Shown here: positions 8,449 to 15,632 of the stretch, piece after piece
Layout of the letters: every line of letters begins with the position of its first letter
How positions within the stretch are numbered: position 1 is the first letter of the stretch
Source: Mesorhizobium sp. M2A.F.Ca.ET.046.03.2.1
GTDB lineage: Bacteria > Pseudomonadota > Alphaproteobacteria > Rhizobiales > Rhizobiaceae
Reading direction: 5' to 3'
Assembly: GCF_003952425.1 (NCBI RefSeq)
Contig: NZ_CP034449.1
Coordinates: 1,984,001 to 2,048,000 of the forward strand
DNA: 64,000 nt
Notes under the pieces: generated by a model
What the model saw: the letters and a program-made list of their open reading frames with translations, nothing else
Told to the model about the DNA's origin: nothing
Database searches by the model: none
Position numbers and translations under genes: made by a program

Positions 8449-9732
8449 TCAATTCGCCTTGCCTGCCTGATGCAGCAGCTCCCGGGCGCGCGGCATTGCC
8501 GCATCGAAACGATTCATGATGTCCTGGCAGGTTTCCCGATCCAGAAGCACGCCGGGCTTCCACTGCAGCACCCGCTTGTCGAGCGACGAGAAGATCGCCC
8601 AGACGCCCTGCTCGTAGAGTGCGCGTGACACGAAGACGGCGCCCTCCGGGTGATTGCTGAATTCCAGGCCGAGGATCACGCCTTTCTGGCGCACGCCGGT
8701 GAAGATGTCGCCGTGCCGAGCCAGCATCTCGCCCATGGCCTGTGCCATGAACTCGGTCACGGTGCCGACATTGGCAACCAGCTCAGGCCGCTGCAGCATC
8801 TCGATGACCTTGTGGGCGACGACACAGCCGAGCTCGGCCCCGCCGGTGGTCGAGATGTGGGCGGCCCCATCCTCGTTGAGCCAGCCGCCGGCCCTGTCGT
8901 TCACCAGCGTCGCGCTGATCGGATAGAGGCCGCCGGACAGGCCCTTTGCCGTCACCATGATGTCCGGCTGGACGCCATAGGCCTGCCAGCCCCACATGCT
9001 GCCGGTCCGCATCAGGCCGGTCTGAACCTCGTCGGCGATGTACATCGCGCCATGCTTTTCGCACAGCGCCTTGCAGGCGCTGAGATAGCCGTCCTTCGGC
9101 ATCGGGAAGCCGTAAGTGGCGGGGATCGTCTCCATGATCAGCGCCGCGACGTCTTCGCCCTGCAGCGCCTGCTCCATGGCGTCGATATCGTTGAAGGGGA
9201 CCTGGATGAACATCTCCGGCTGGTCGGAAAGAAAGATCTTGGTGAAGCGATCGTCGCCGGTCGCCACCGCGAGCCCCGAATGCCCGTGATAACCCTTGAT
9301 GATCGATACGATCTTGCGCCGCTTGGTGGCATAGCGGGCACTCTTGATGGCGATGTCCACCGCCTCCGCGCCGCCCGGCGCGAAGACCGCATATTTCATT
9401 CCCGGCGAGACATCGACGAGGGATTCGGCCAGCGCCGTGCGCGCCACGGAGGGGAACCAGTGATTGCCGATGTCGAAATAATCGAGCGCGCTCTTCAGGG
9501 TCTCGACCAGTTCCGGGTTGCGGTGACCGAGATTGTAGGTGCCGCCATTGAGGTGCAGGTCGATCAGGCGGCGGCCCGACATGTCGTAGAGGAAATAACC
9601 TTCCCGCTTGCCGATCACCAGATCGATCCCGGCTTTCTGCCAGAACCTGGTCTTGTCGGGATTCCAGAAACGGATTGCCTTGTCGAAAAAATCCTGCTTC
9701 GACTCGAACTTGAAGGGGCCGAAGTCGTACAT
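8449..9732 (-). CDS. Class III aminotransferase-like PLP enzyme, possible amino-alcohol-phosphate phospho-lyase
   Basis: A ~427-residue fold-type I PLP enzyme of the class III (omega) aminotransferase family. Visible motifs are the cofactor phosphate-binding FAPGGAEAVDIAIKSAR, the Asp that holds the pyridine nitrogen in YIADEVQTGLMRTG, and the Schiff-base Lys in VTAKGLSGGLYPISA. Related enzymes include acetylornithine and GABA aminotransferases, and also phosphoethanolamine and phosphohydroxylysine phospho-lyases. The neighbouring kinase, 116 bases downstream on the same strand, favours the lyase option, but this is inference. ATG 9732 fits family N-termini better than an upstream in-frame start at 9771. 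It is divergent from the SDR gene at 9835. Confidence 0.82.
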   Translation of the reverse strand: MYDFGPFKFESKQDFFDKAIRFWNPDKTRFWQKAGIDLVIGKREGYFLYDMSGRRLIDLHLNGGTYNLGHRNPELVETLKSALDYFDIGNHWFPSVARTALAESLVDVSPGMKYAVFAPGGAEAVDIAIKSARYATKRRKIVSIIKGYHGHSGLAVATGDDRFTKIFLSDQPEMFIQVPFNDIDAMEQALQGEDVAALIMETIPATYGFPMPKDGYLSACKALCEKHGAMYIADEVQTGLMRTGSMWGWQAYGVQPDIMVTAKGLSGGLYPISATLVNDRAGGWLNEDGAAHISTTGGAELGCVVAHKVIEMLQRPELVANVGTVTEFMAQAMGEMLARHGDIFTGVRQKGVILGLEFSNHPEGAVFVSRALYEQGVWAIFSSLDKRVLQWKPGVLLDRETCQDIMNRFDAAMPRARELLHQAGKAN

Positions 9733-9834
9733 GCCTGTTTTTTCCCCAGAGATTGATCGGCGCGCACCCAAGCCGGCGAGGCTCGTCCGCCGGATGATGC
9801 AGGATTACGGGCCAGGGAGAAAGGGGTCTGAAAG

Positions 9835-10596
9835 ATGATCCTGAAGGACAGGACCGCAATCGTCACCGGGGCAGGATCGGGCATCGGCAGGGCGGCAGCT
9901 CTGATTATCGCGCGCGAGGGTGCGGTGGTCGGCGTGGCGGACCGCAGCGCTGACGGCGCGAACGCGACCGTCGACCAGATTGTTGCCGCAGGTGGCCAGG
10001 CGAAAGCGCTTGTGTTCGACCTGACCGACGATCAGGCGCTTGAAGCCTGTTTCCGCAATTTCATCGACACACAAGGCAGGATCGACATCCTGCACAATCA
10101 TGCCGGCGTACAGGTAGAGGGTGACGTGCTCGGTGTGAGCGTCAAAGGCTTCGACACGTCCTGGACGCTCAACGTGCGTGCTCACTTCCTCGGTGCCCGC
10201 ATCGTGATGCCGTTCATGAAAAAGGCGGGTCGCGGGGTCATCCTCAACACGTCATCGAGCTCCGGCGTGCTCTACGACCGCGAGATGATCGCCTATACGA
10301 CGACCAAGCACGCGGTGATCGCGATGACGAAGCAGATGGCGGGCGACTACGGCCGCTTTGGCATTCGCGTCAACGCGCTTTGCCCCGGTTGGGTCGACAC
10401 GCCGTTCAATGGCCCTTTCATCGCCCAGATGGGAGGGCGGGAAGCCATCGAAGCCTACATCCGCGAAAAAGTGCCGCTTGGTCGTTGGGCAAGCGTCGAA
10501 GAAATCGCGGAGGCGGTGCTGTTTCTTGTGTCCGACCGGTCTTCGTACATGACGGGCCAGATTCTGGTTGTCGATGGAGGAGAGACGGTGATCTAG
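9835..10596 (+). CDS. SDR-family oxidoreductase
   Basis: A 253-residue classical short-chain dehydrogenase: AIVTGAGSGIGRAAA (nucleotide binding), HNHAGVQ (variant of NNAG), ILNTSSSSG (catalytic Ser), AYTTTKHAV (Tyr-x-x-x-Lys) and the closing GQILVVDGG. It is transcribed divergently from the PLP enzyme, with about 100 bases of shared upstream DNA, so the two may share a control region. AGGGAGAAAGGGG provides a strong ribosome binding site before ATG 9835. It could process the carbonyl product made by the kinase/PLP pair. Substrate is unknown. Confidence 0.87.
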   Translation: MILKDRTAIVTGAGSGIGRAAALIIAREGAVVGVADRSADGANATVDQIVAAGGQAKALVFDLTDDQALEACFRNFIDTQGRIDILHNHAGVQVEGDVLGVSVKGFDTSWTLNVRAHFLGARIVMPFMKKAGRGVILNTSSSSGVLYDREMIAYTTTKHAVIAMTKQMAGDYGRFGIRVNALCPGWVDTPFNGPFIAQMGGREAIEAYIREKVPLGRWASVEEIAEAVLFLVSDRSSYMTGQILVVDGGETVI

Positions 10597-11443
10597 GCGT
10601 GGGCTTCGGGAGGTTATTCGGACCGGACCGAGGAGACTGGAGTTACCAGGCTTCAGCACGCGTCGGAGGGTCCGAATGGACATCCAAGAGAATGCCCCGT
10701 CCCGCTACGTCTCACAGGTGACATCAACCTACCGAGAAATTAACCAACGGGCCCAAAATCATTCGATCTAAAACTCATCAATTTATCTGGCAGCGCTCGC
10801 TTGATTCCCGAGGCATAAGCGCAAGGCATTGATATGTAATAGTTGGTGGGCCCGGAGGACGTATTGAGTACATTGATTATTTATTTTTCGTGGGTCGAAA
10901 TCAGAAATCTTCCCGCATCGTTCCGTATGGTTCTGTGACGCAGTCGACTTTAGCTAACCCCAATGCCTCCTTTGCAAACATACGCGGCCCTTCGGAGCCA
11001 TGTTCCAAAATGACCGCAATGGGGCCGGAAGTGCCCGACCGGTTTCGGGATGATGCTGCCGACAAGCCGCCGTTTGTTTTGATGCATGTCTCCCACAATC
11101 GCTGCACATTTCTGGGAGACATGCACAGTAGCCGCCCTGCCCGACCATTCTTGAGGCCAGGCGTGCAAATTCCCAATTGCAACTTTCCGCAACCGGCCAA
11201 ATCGCGTTTTGGACGCGAAATGCGCAAAGTCAGGCGGTTGCAAATGACGCCTCGGCTGAAGGCCGCACCATCCCCGGCGAAGACATCGGCTCTCTCCACC
11301 TTAGGAGGCTGATACGGAACTTCGAAGTCGTTGCGGCGTTGCAGAGGTCGGAGAAGTGTTCTTTTCCATCGAGCGTTGCTACCATAGCCAGCTCATTGTG
11401 AAGCCGCTCACATCTGGCGTTCAAGAATTAACTATTGTAGGTT
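10597..11443. other. Long intergenic region with a 13-bp inverted repeat
   Basis: Overlapping open frames exist on both strands (10890-11312 plus, 10901-11299 minus), but neither has recognisable motifs or a clear ribosome binding site. The sequence is more AT-rich near 10740-10900 than the flanking genes, which fits a promoter zone. The one clear structure is the perfect inverted repeat listed at 11083-11125. Confidence 0.35.
11083..11125. repeat. Perfect 13-bp inverted repeat
   Basis: TGCATGTCTCCCA (11083-11095) and TGGGAGACATGCA (11113-11125) are exact reverse complements with a 17-base spacer. No T run follows on either strand, so it is not a standard terminator. It lies about 320 bases before the Crp/Fnr-type gene and could be an operator pair or the stem of a structured RNA. 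Confidence 0.6.
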
Positions 11444-12178
11444 GTGGTAGGGTTGGGGAAATTGCTGATCTCCATGCAGACATTGTCGCAATTCATAGGC
11501 CCACGTCCGGTTGGGGAGACGTGGTCGAAGGCTGAGTGGGTCAACACCCATTTTCTCGGTGTTACCCCAAGAGCCTACAAACCCGATTCGATCATATGTC
11601 GCCAGGATGACGACGACGATACGATATTCATCGTAAAGTCAGGCTGGACCCTGCTCTACCGCGGGCTGCCGGACGGAGAACGGCAGATCATTGACACTCC
11701 CCTTTGGGGAGACATTGTCGGCTTCCGCTCCGTAGACGGACCACGGTTCGCTTCGCTAGCATCCATAACCGATGCGACTGTTTACCCGATACCAAGGAAG
11801 GCCTTGGTCGAGGGAATCTTGTCCGAGGCTACTTTCGGCAGCAAGATTGCCCACTCCCTGGCACGGATGAATGCCATTCTAGCCGAGCACCTAGTGAATG
11901 TCGGGCGGCGCAATGCAATGAGCCGGACCGCCCATTTCCTGCTCGAATTGGAGGAAAGGCTCTCCAACGTTGGCCTGTCCGCTCACGGGAAGTATGACTG
12001 CCCTCTCACTCAGAATGAACTGGCGGACATCCTCGGAATGACCCCCGTTCACGTGAACCGGACATTGAGGGAACTCCGCAGTGCCGGTCTTGTCTCGTTC
12101 AAGGCTGGCCATGTCGAGATTCTCAACCGCAAGAACCTCGTAAAATCGGCCGGGTTTGAGAAAGAGTACCTCAGCTAG
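11444..12178 (+). CDS. Crp/Fnr-family transcriptional regulator
   Basis: A ~244-residue regulator with an N-terminal cyclic-nucleotide-binding-like beta barrel (DTIFIVKSGWTLLYRGLPDG, then WGDIVGF) and a C-terminal winged helix (LTQNELADILGMTPVHVNRT, LRELRSAGLVSF). There is no N-terminal Cys cluster, so it is not an oxygen-sensing FNR with an iron-sulphur centre. The ligand, if any, is unknown. The start is uncertain: GTG 11444 opens the frame, and ATG 11474 is an alternative; neither has a strong ribosome binding site. It stands alone, followed by two LuxR-type regulators, ahead of the polysaccharide genes it may help control. Confidence 0.85.
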   Translation: MVGLGKLLISMQTLSQFIGPRPVGETWSKAEWVNTHFLGVTPRAYKPDSIICRQDDDDDTIFIVKSGWTLLYRGLPDGERQIIDTPLWGDIVGFRSVDGPRFASLASITDATVYPIPRKALVEGILSEATFGSKIAHSLARMNAILAEHLVNVGRRNAMSRTAHFLLELEERLSNVGLSAHGKYDCPLTQNELADILGMTPVHVNRTLRELRSAGLVSFKAGHVEILNRKNLVKSAGFEKEYLS

Positions 12179-12488
12179 ATTTCTCCTGGCGAATCCAGCC
12201 TGCTCCCGCGATCGGTTTTCAATCAGCAGGCATAGCGGCGTGCCTGGGAACCTGTGGCGCGGCGTCTTCAAGGCCTGGTCGGCACCGCCTATTTGCAAAT
12301 TTACCAAAAATTAACCTAGGTTAGCGACCGCTAATAATACCACCCTAGAGTACGTTAGCCGTTCTTCGCTGGGGTAGGCGGGAACAGCTGTGTGGTCAGG
12401 ATGAAGCGATCCAGCCTAAAAATTCCAAATTCTGGAACAAGGGATGGTCGGCCGCCGGGGGCGGCTCGTGGGCAATAGGGTGGGTAAT
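12179..12488. other. Intergenic region, AT-rich promoter-like segment
   Basis: No gene is visible. The segment 12298-12345 is AT-rich (TTTACCAAAAATTAACCTAG, GCTAATAATACCACC) and probably contains the promoter of the LuxR-type gene that follows. Confidence 0.35.
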
Positions 12489-13235
12489 ATGAGTTCCTCA
12501 GCTGGACTGGTTAATTACACCTCTTTGAATCAGCCAAGGGTTTCGAGTAACGGAACCGAAAATGCTCGTCATGAGCAGTGCCTTCTCATACTGGATGGAA
12601 GGGCCTTGGACCGAGAATGTCTTGCATCGGCCCTCGTAGACCACGAACTTGGCATGGCGGTCGCAGCCATGGGTTCGATCGAAGAATGGCGCATGAAGAA
12701 GGGCTCAGCCCCTCCCCTGGTCGCCATACTCTTCAACCTTGGCGGTCGGAAGGTCACCGATCATGTCACGGCCGACGAGATCAGGCGCATATCGTCTGAG
12801 TTCAAATCGATCCCTGTAGTTGTCCTGGCGGACAATGAGGACCTTGCACAGATATTGGCAGCACTCGAATGTGGCGCACGAGGCTACATTCCGACCTCAG
12901 TCGGTATCGATGTGTGTGTCGAAGCAATCAACCTTGCTGCAGCAGGAGGTATCTTTGTTCCGGCAAGCAGCGTTCTCTCCATGCGGCATCTGATCGAGTC
13001 AGAAAGCCGCGACACGCAGCCTTTGTCGAGAATGTTCACTCTAAGGCAAGCCGAGGTCGCCCAAGCGCTCTGCCGCGGGAAAGCCAACAAGGTCATCGCC
13101 TATGAGCTGAACCTGCGTGAAAGCACCGTGAAGGTGCATATCCGAAACATCATGAAGAAACTGAAGGCGACCAACCGCACGGAAGTCGCCTACAAGGTCA
13201 ACGATCTCTTCGCGGAAGGAGCTCTGCGAAAGTGA
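12489..13235 (+). CDS. LuxR-family regulator with degenerate receiver domain
   Basis: About 248 residues: an N-terminal CheY-like receiver fold followed by a NarL/LuxR helix-turn-helix (FTLRQAEVAQALCRGKANKV, then ESTVKVHIRNIMKKLKATNR). In the receiver, the strand that normally ends in the phosphate-accepting Asp reads VAILFNLGGRKV, with Asn where Asp is expected, and the acidic pair near LLILDGRALD is reduced. The domain therefore probably does not accept phosphate in the usual way and may sense something else or dimerise. I chose ATG 12489, after AGGGTGGG; a frame from 12444 is longer. It lies upstream of the polysaccharide export genes and may regulate them. Confidence 0.85.
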   Translation: MSSSAGLVNYTSLNQPRVSSNGTENARHEQCLLILDGRALDRECLASALVDHELGMAVAAMGSIEEWRMKKGSAPPLVAILFNLGGRKVTDHVTADEIRRISSEFKSIPVVVLADNEDLAQILAALECGARGYIPTSVGIDVCVEAINLAAAGGIFVPASSVLSMRHLIESESRDTQPLSRMFTLRQAEVAQALCRGKANKVIAYELNLRESTVKVHIRNIMKKLKATNRTEVAYKVNDLFAEGALRK

Positions 13236-13502
13236 AGGTCGAGGATCCTCATTGCAGTGACTAGAGCGGAATGAAATTGCCTCCGGTCACCAAGAGGGCG
13301 AGTTCAACCTGGTGTCGATGCTGGACCCACCGCGCCCGCCGGCGCGGCGCGTCCACACGATCCTGCTCAGTTCTGGTCAGCGCCTTTTTTGTGGGTGTGC
13401 ACGAATTCGCAGACCGAGCGCGCGACCTTCAGGCCGCTCGTCAAATTCGGTCATAAACCCGCGCAAGGTGACGTCTTTCTTCGGGAGCGCCCGACCAGCC
13501 GG

Positions 13503-13859
13503 TCACGCCAAGCTCCCGATATAATCTTCGGCTGGTAGCCGCTGGCCTGGCGCAGCGCCGCCCCCGGTCTCGTCCATCCGCTTCAACCGCTCAGTCGCTG
13601 AACTAGAGAAGGTATGTCTGCCCACCCAGCTCAGGGCTTCCTCGATCGTATCGAAATTCTTGTGCTGCCCGCTTAGCAACCCGAAGCCTGTCTCGAGGAA
13701 CCATTTGCCCTTTGTCGAGTAGGCTTCCTCGTCGATGCGAGTAAGGACTGCAACCAGTTGATCGAACTTCCAGACCAGGAGCCCCGACTCTCCGCCCACG
13801 ACCGTTCCAATTCGGGCTTCGTTGAGCGAAAATCCAGGAGCAATTTGTGCGTTATCCAC
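13503..13859 (-). CDS. Hypothetical protein, 118 residues
   Basis: A moderately sized acidic-to-neutral protein with no signal peptide and no membrane segment. The sequence has a normal amino-acid mix and a folded look (GESGLLVWKFDQLVAVLTRI, KGKWFLETGFGLLSGQ, FDTIEEALSWVGRH). I chose GTG 13859, which lies nine bases after AGAGGA; the frame extends to a TTG at 13883. I do not recognise the family. It sits alone between two LuxR-type regulators on the strand of the second one, about 350 bases downstream of that gene. Confidence 0.55.
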   Translation of the reverse strand: MDNAQIAPGFSLNEARIGTVVGGESGLLVWKFDQLVAVLTRIDEEAYSTKGKWFLETGFGLLSGQHKNFDTIEEALSWVGRHTFSSSATERLKRMDETGGGAAPGQRLPAEDYIGSLA

Positions 13860-14212
13860 CTTGATGCATCCTCTCAACTTCAAAAAAGGATGTTGAAAAT
13901 CTGTTAGCTTTAAATGGGCTGCTTCTGTCCCTCGCCCGACGACACAGGCAAATTTTTGTTAGCACACCGTCGGGCGAGTTCAAGCCTTTTCACCGATGAT
14001 CCACCGCTCGTTTTTCGCGAGATGTAACTGCCAAAGAATTTGGCCTGCCTGAGCTGAAAGCCGTGGCAAAATAGTCGACTCCGCGCAACCCGGCGAGCCC
14101 AGCGAATGTCTCCCGGTCGAACCCAGTCCTTCGAGCGTTGAGTTAGCTGCAGGCACATTGTGATTTCGCACGAAGCTCGGCCTGCGACCACGAGCAGCCC
14201 GGCGGGACTATA

Positions 14213-15043
14213 TCAAGAAGAGGCGGCGGTCACATCGGATGAGTGCTTGAGGAAGCGGTATCCCTTTTGTGCTCCAATCAGCTCTTGCTGATCGTGGGAG
14301 GGCTGAATGGCGATCTTTTCGTTCCCTGACAGGCCATTGCCGGACGAGGGAGTGAGCACGCCGTGATTCATCGCCCAAACTGCAGCCTGAGTACGGTTGC
14401 GGACCCGAATTTTTCGAAGGATTGCCTTGACGTGTACTTTCACCGTAGCTTCGGCGATGTCAATTTTGCGCGCGATGATTTTGTTAGACTCTCCTTCGAT
14501 CAAGCAACGAAGGATACATTTTTCTCGATTCGACAAAACTGACAGCTCTCTATCCTCGTCCTCGATTTCAACAGCCACGCTTGCCAAATCACGCACCGCA
14601 TCATACTTCATAATGGGCCAAATTTCTTGAATAAAAGTCGATGTTTCCGCAGGTAACACGGTCTGGCCAAGCATAACCAATTCGATGGCCTTGATGAAGG
14701 TTTCACGAGCAGCGGCTTTGGTCAAATACGCGTCAGCCCCCGCGCGAAAGGCTGAAACTATATCGTTCGATCGACACTGATCGGCTAGCGCCACGACATG
14801 GCTGGTCGGATACATTGCTTTAAAGTCTGCAATTTGCCCAAATCCGGCATCCCCCCCAGTGCCGTCTACATCCACGATGAGCAAGATGGACCGGTGCTGG
14901 GGTAGCGATTTCTGCAGAAGATCGTGAACACAAGCCGCAGAGGAGAGAATACGAAATTTTTCTGCATCCAGGATTCGAATAAGACCCTCTCGAAGTAATT
15001 CGTTCGCCCCGACAAGCACTGTTACAAACGATTGCCTTGTCAT
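14213..15043 (-). CDS. LuxR-family response regulator-like transcription factor
   Basis: About 276 residues. The N-terminal receiver-like domain reads FVTVLVGANELLREGLIRIL, where the usual acidic pair is missing, then SILLIVDVDGTG, which keeps an Asp at the phosphoacceptor strand, and GADAYLTKAA with the conserved Lys. The C-terminal half has a LuxR helix-turn-helix (LSNREKCILRCLIEGESNKI, AEATVKVHVKAILRKIRVRN). ATG 15043 follows AGAGGA by seven bases; the frame extends upstream to 15115 without a good start. Two copies of a 16-base sequence lie just upstream (15169-15205) and are likely operators. It is divergent from the exporter gene, which may be a target. Confidence 0.87.
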   Translation of the reverse strand: MTRQSFVTVLVGANELLREGLIRILDAEKFRILSSAACVHDLLQKSLPQHRSILLIVDVDGTGGDAGFGQIADFKAMYPTSHVVALADQCRSNDIVSAFRAGADAYLTKAAARETFIKAIELVMLGQTVLPAETSTFIQEIWPIMKYDAVRDLASVAVEIEDEDRELSVLSNREKCILRCLIEGESNKIIARKIDIAEATVKVHVKAILRKIRVRNRTQAAVWAMNHGVLTPSSGNGLSGNEKIAIQPSHDQQELIGAQKGYRFLKHSSDVTAASS

Positions 15044-15632
15044 CACAACTTCCTCTAACCTGTGGCGCTCGACGTCCCTAAGACCCGGTGTAGTGCCCGG
15101 CACGCAACGCGCCAACCGCCCTAATTCCTTGGCCTAAATTACCTTACGCCACGATATCCCATGCCAAGATACCCTCTTTAGGCGCCCAAATACCCTCTTT
15201 AGGCGTAGGGCAGCATCGTCGAGGACTATCCGGATTCTCAAACCCAAAGCCTCGATCGGGTTTGCGGCTAGGAGGCGTATATGGTGATCTCCTCGTTCTC
15301 CAAAGCTTGGACGATGAAATCGGGAGGATGTCCCAGCCGTCCTGCAGATGTATGTTGGGCCGCAGGCGGTTCGAGACGCTTTGTCGGCCGACCAATCCCG
15401 GCTGTTCGCCGCGTTCGATCGCCTTGTCTCGTTTGCCGTCAAAGAGGTTCGTCTGCGGCGCAGCAATCTCATCATTGAACGAGCCCGCGCAGGCGGTGTT
15501 TATCCGGAAGGAGTGCCCACAAAGGATAGTTGTGCCGTTGGAGGTGAAGGGTCACGATAAGGCGCAGCCTTTGCTCGGCTCGACCAGTTCGAGACGGGAT
15601 GGTCACCACTGAAAAAGTGAAGGTCACGTGCC
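15044..15632. other. Divergent intergenic region with operator-like repeats
   Basis: The region separates the LuxR-type gene from the exporter gene. It contains the two direct repeats listed separately. Short open frames at 15134-15475 and 15262-15612 lack recognisable motifs, and I see no gene in them. AT-rich stretches near 15130-15200 suit a promoter. Confidence 0.4.
15169..15205. promoter_or_regulatory. Two direct repeats 21 bp apart, likely regulator binding sites
   Basis: ATACCCTCTTTAGGCG occurs at 15169-15184 and again at 15190-15205, identical over 16 bases with a 21-base period, that is two helical turns. Sites so spaced face the same side of the DNA and would suit cooperative binding by a dimeric regulator. 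They lie about 130 bases upstream of the LuxR-type gene start and on the shared upstream side of the exporter gene. Confidence 0.6.

Noticed and set aside
13910..14191. Short minus-strand frame next to the LuxR-type gene
   Set aside because: Arg/Ser-rich, no ribosome binding site, no family.
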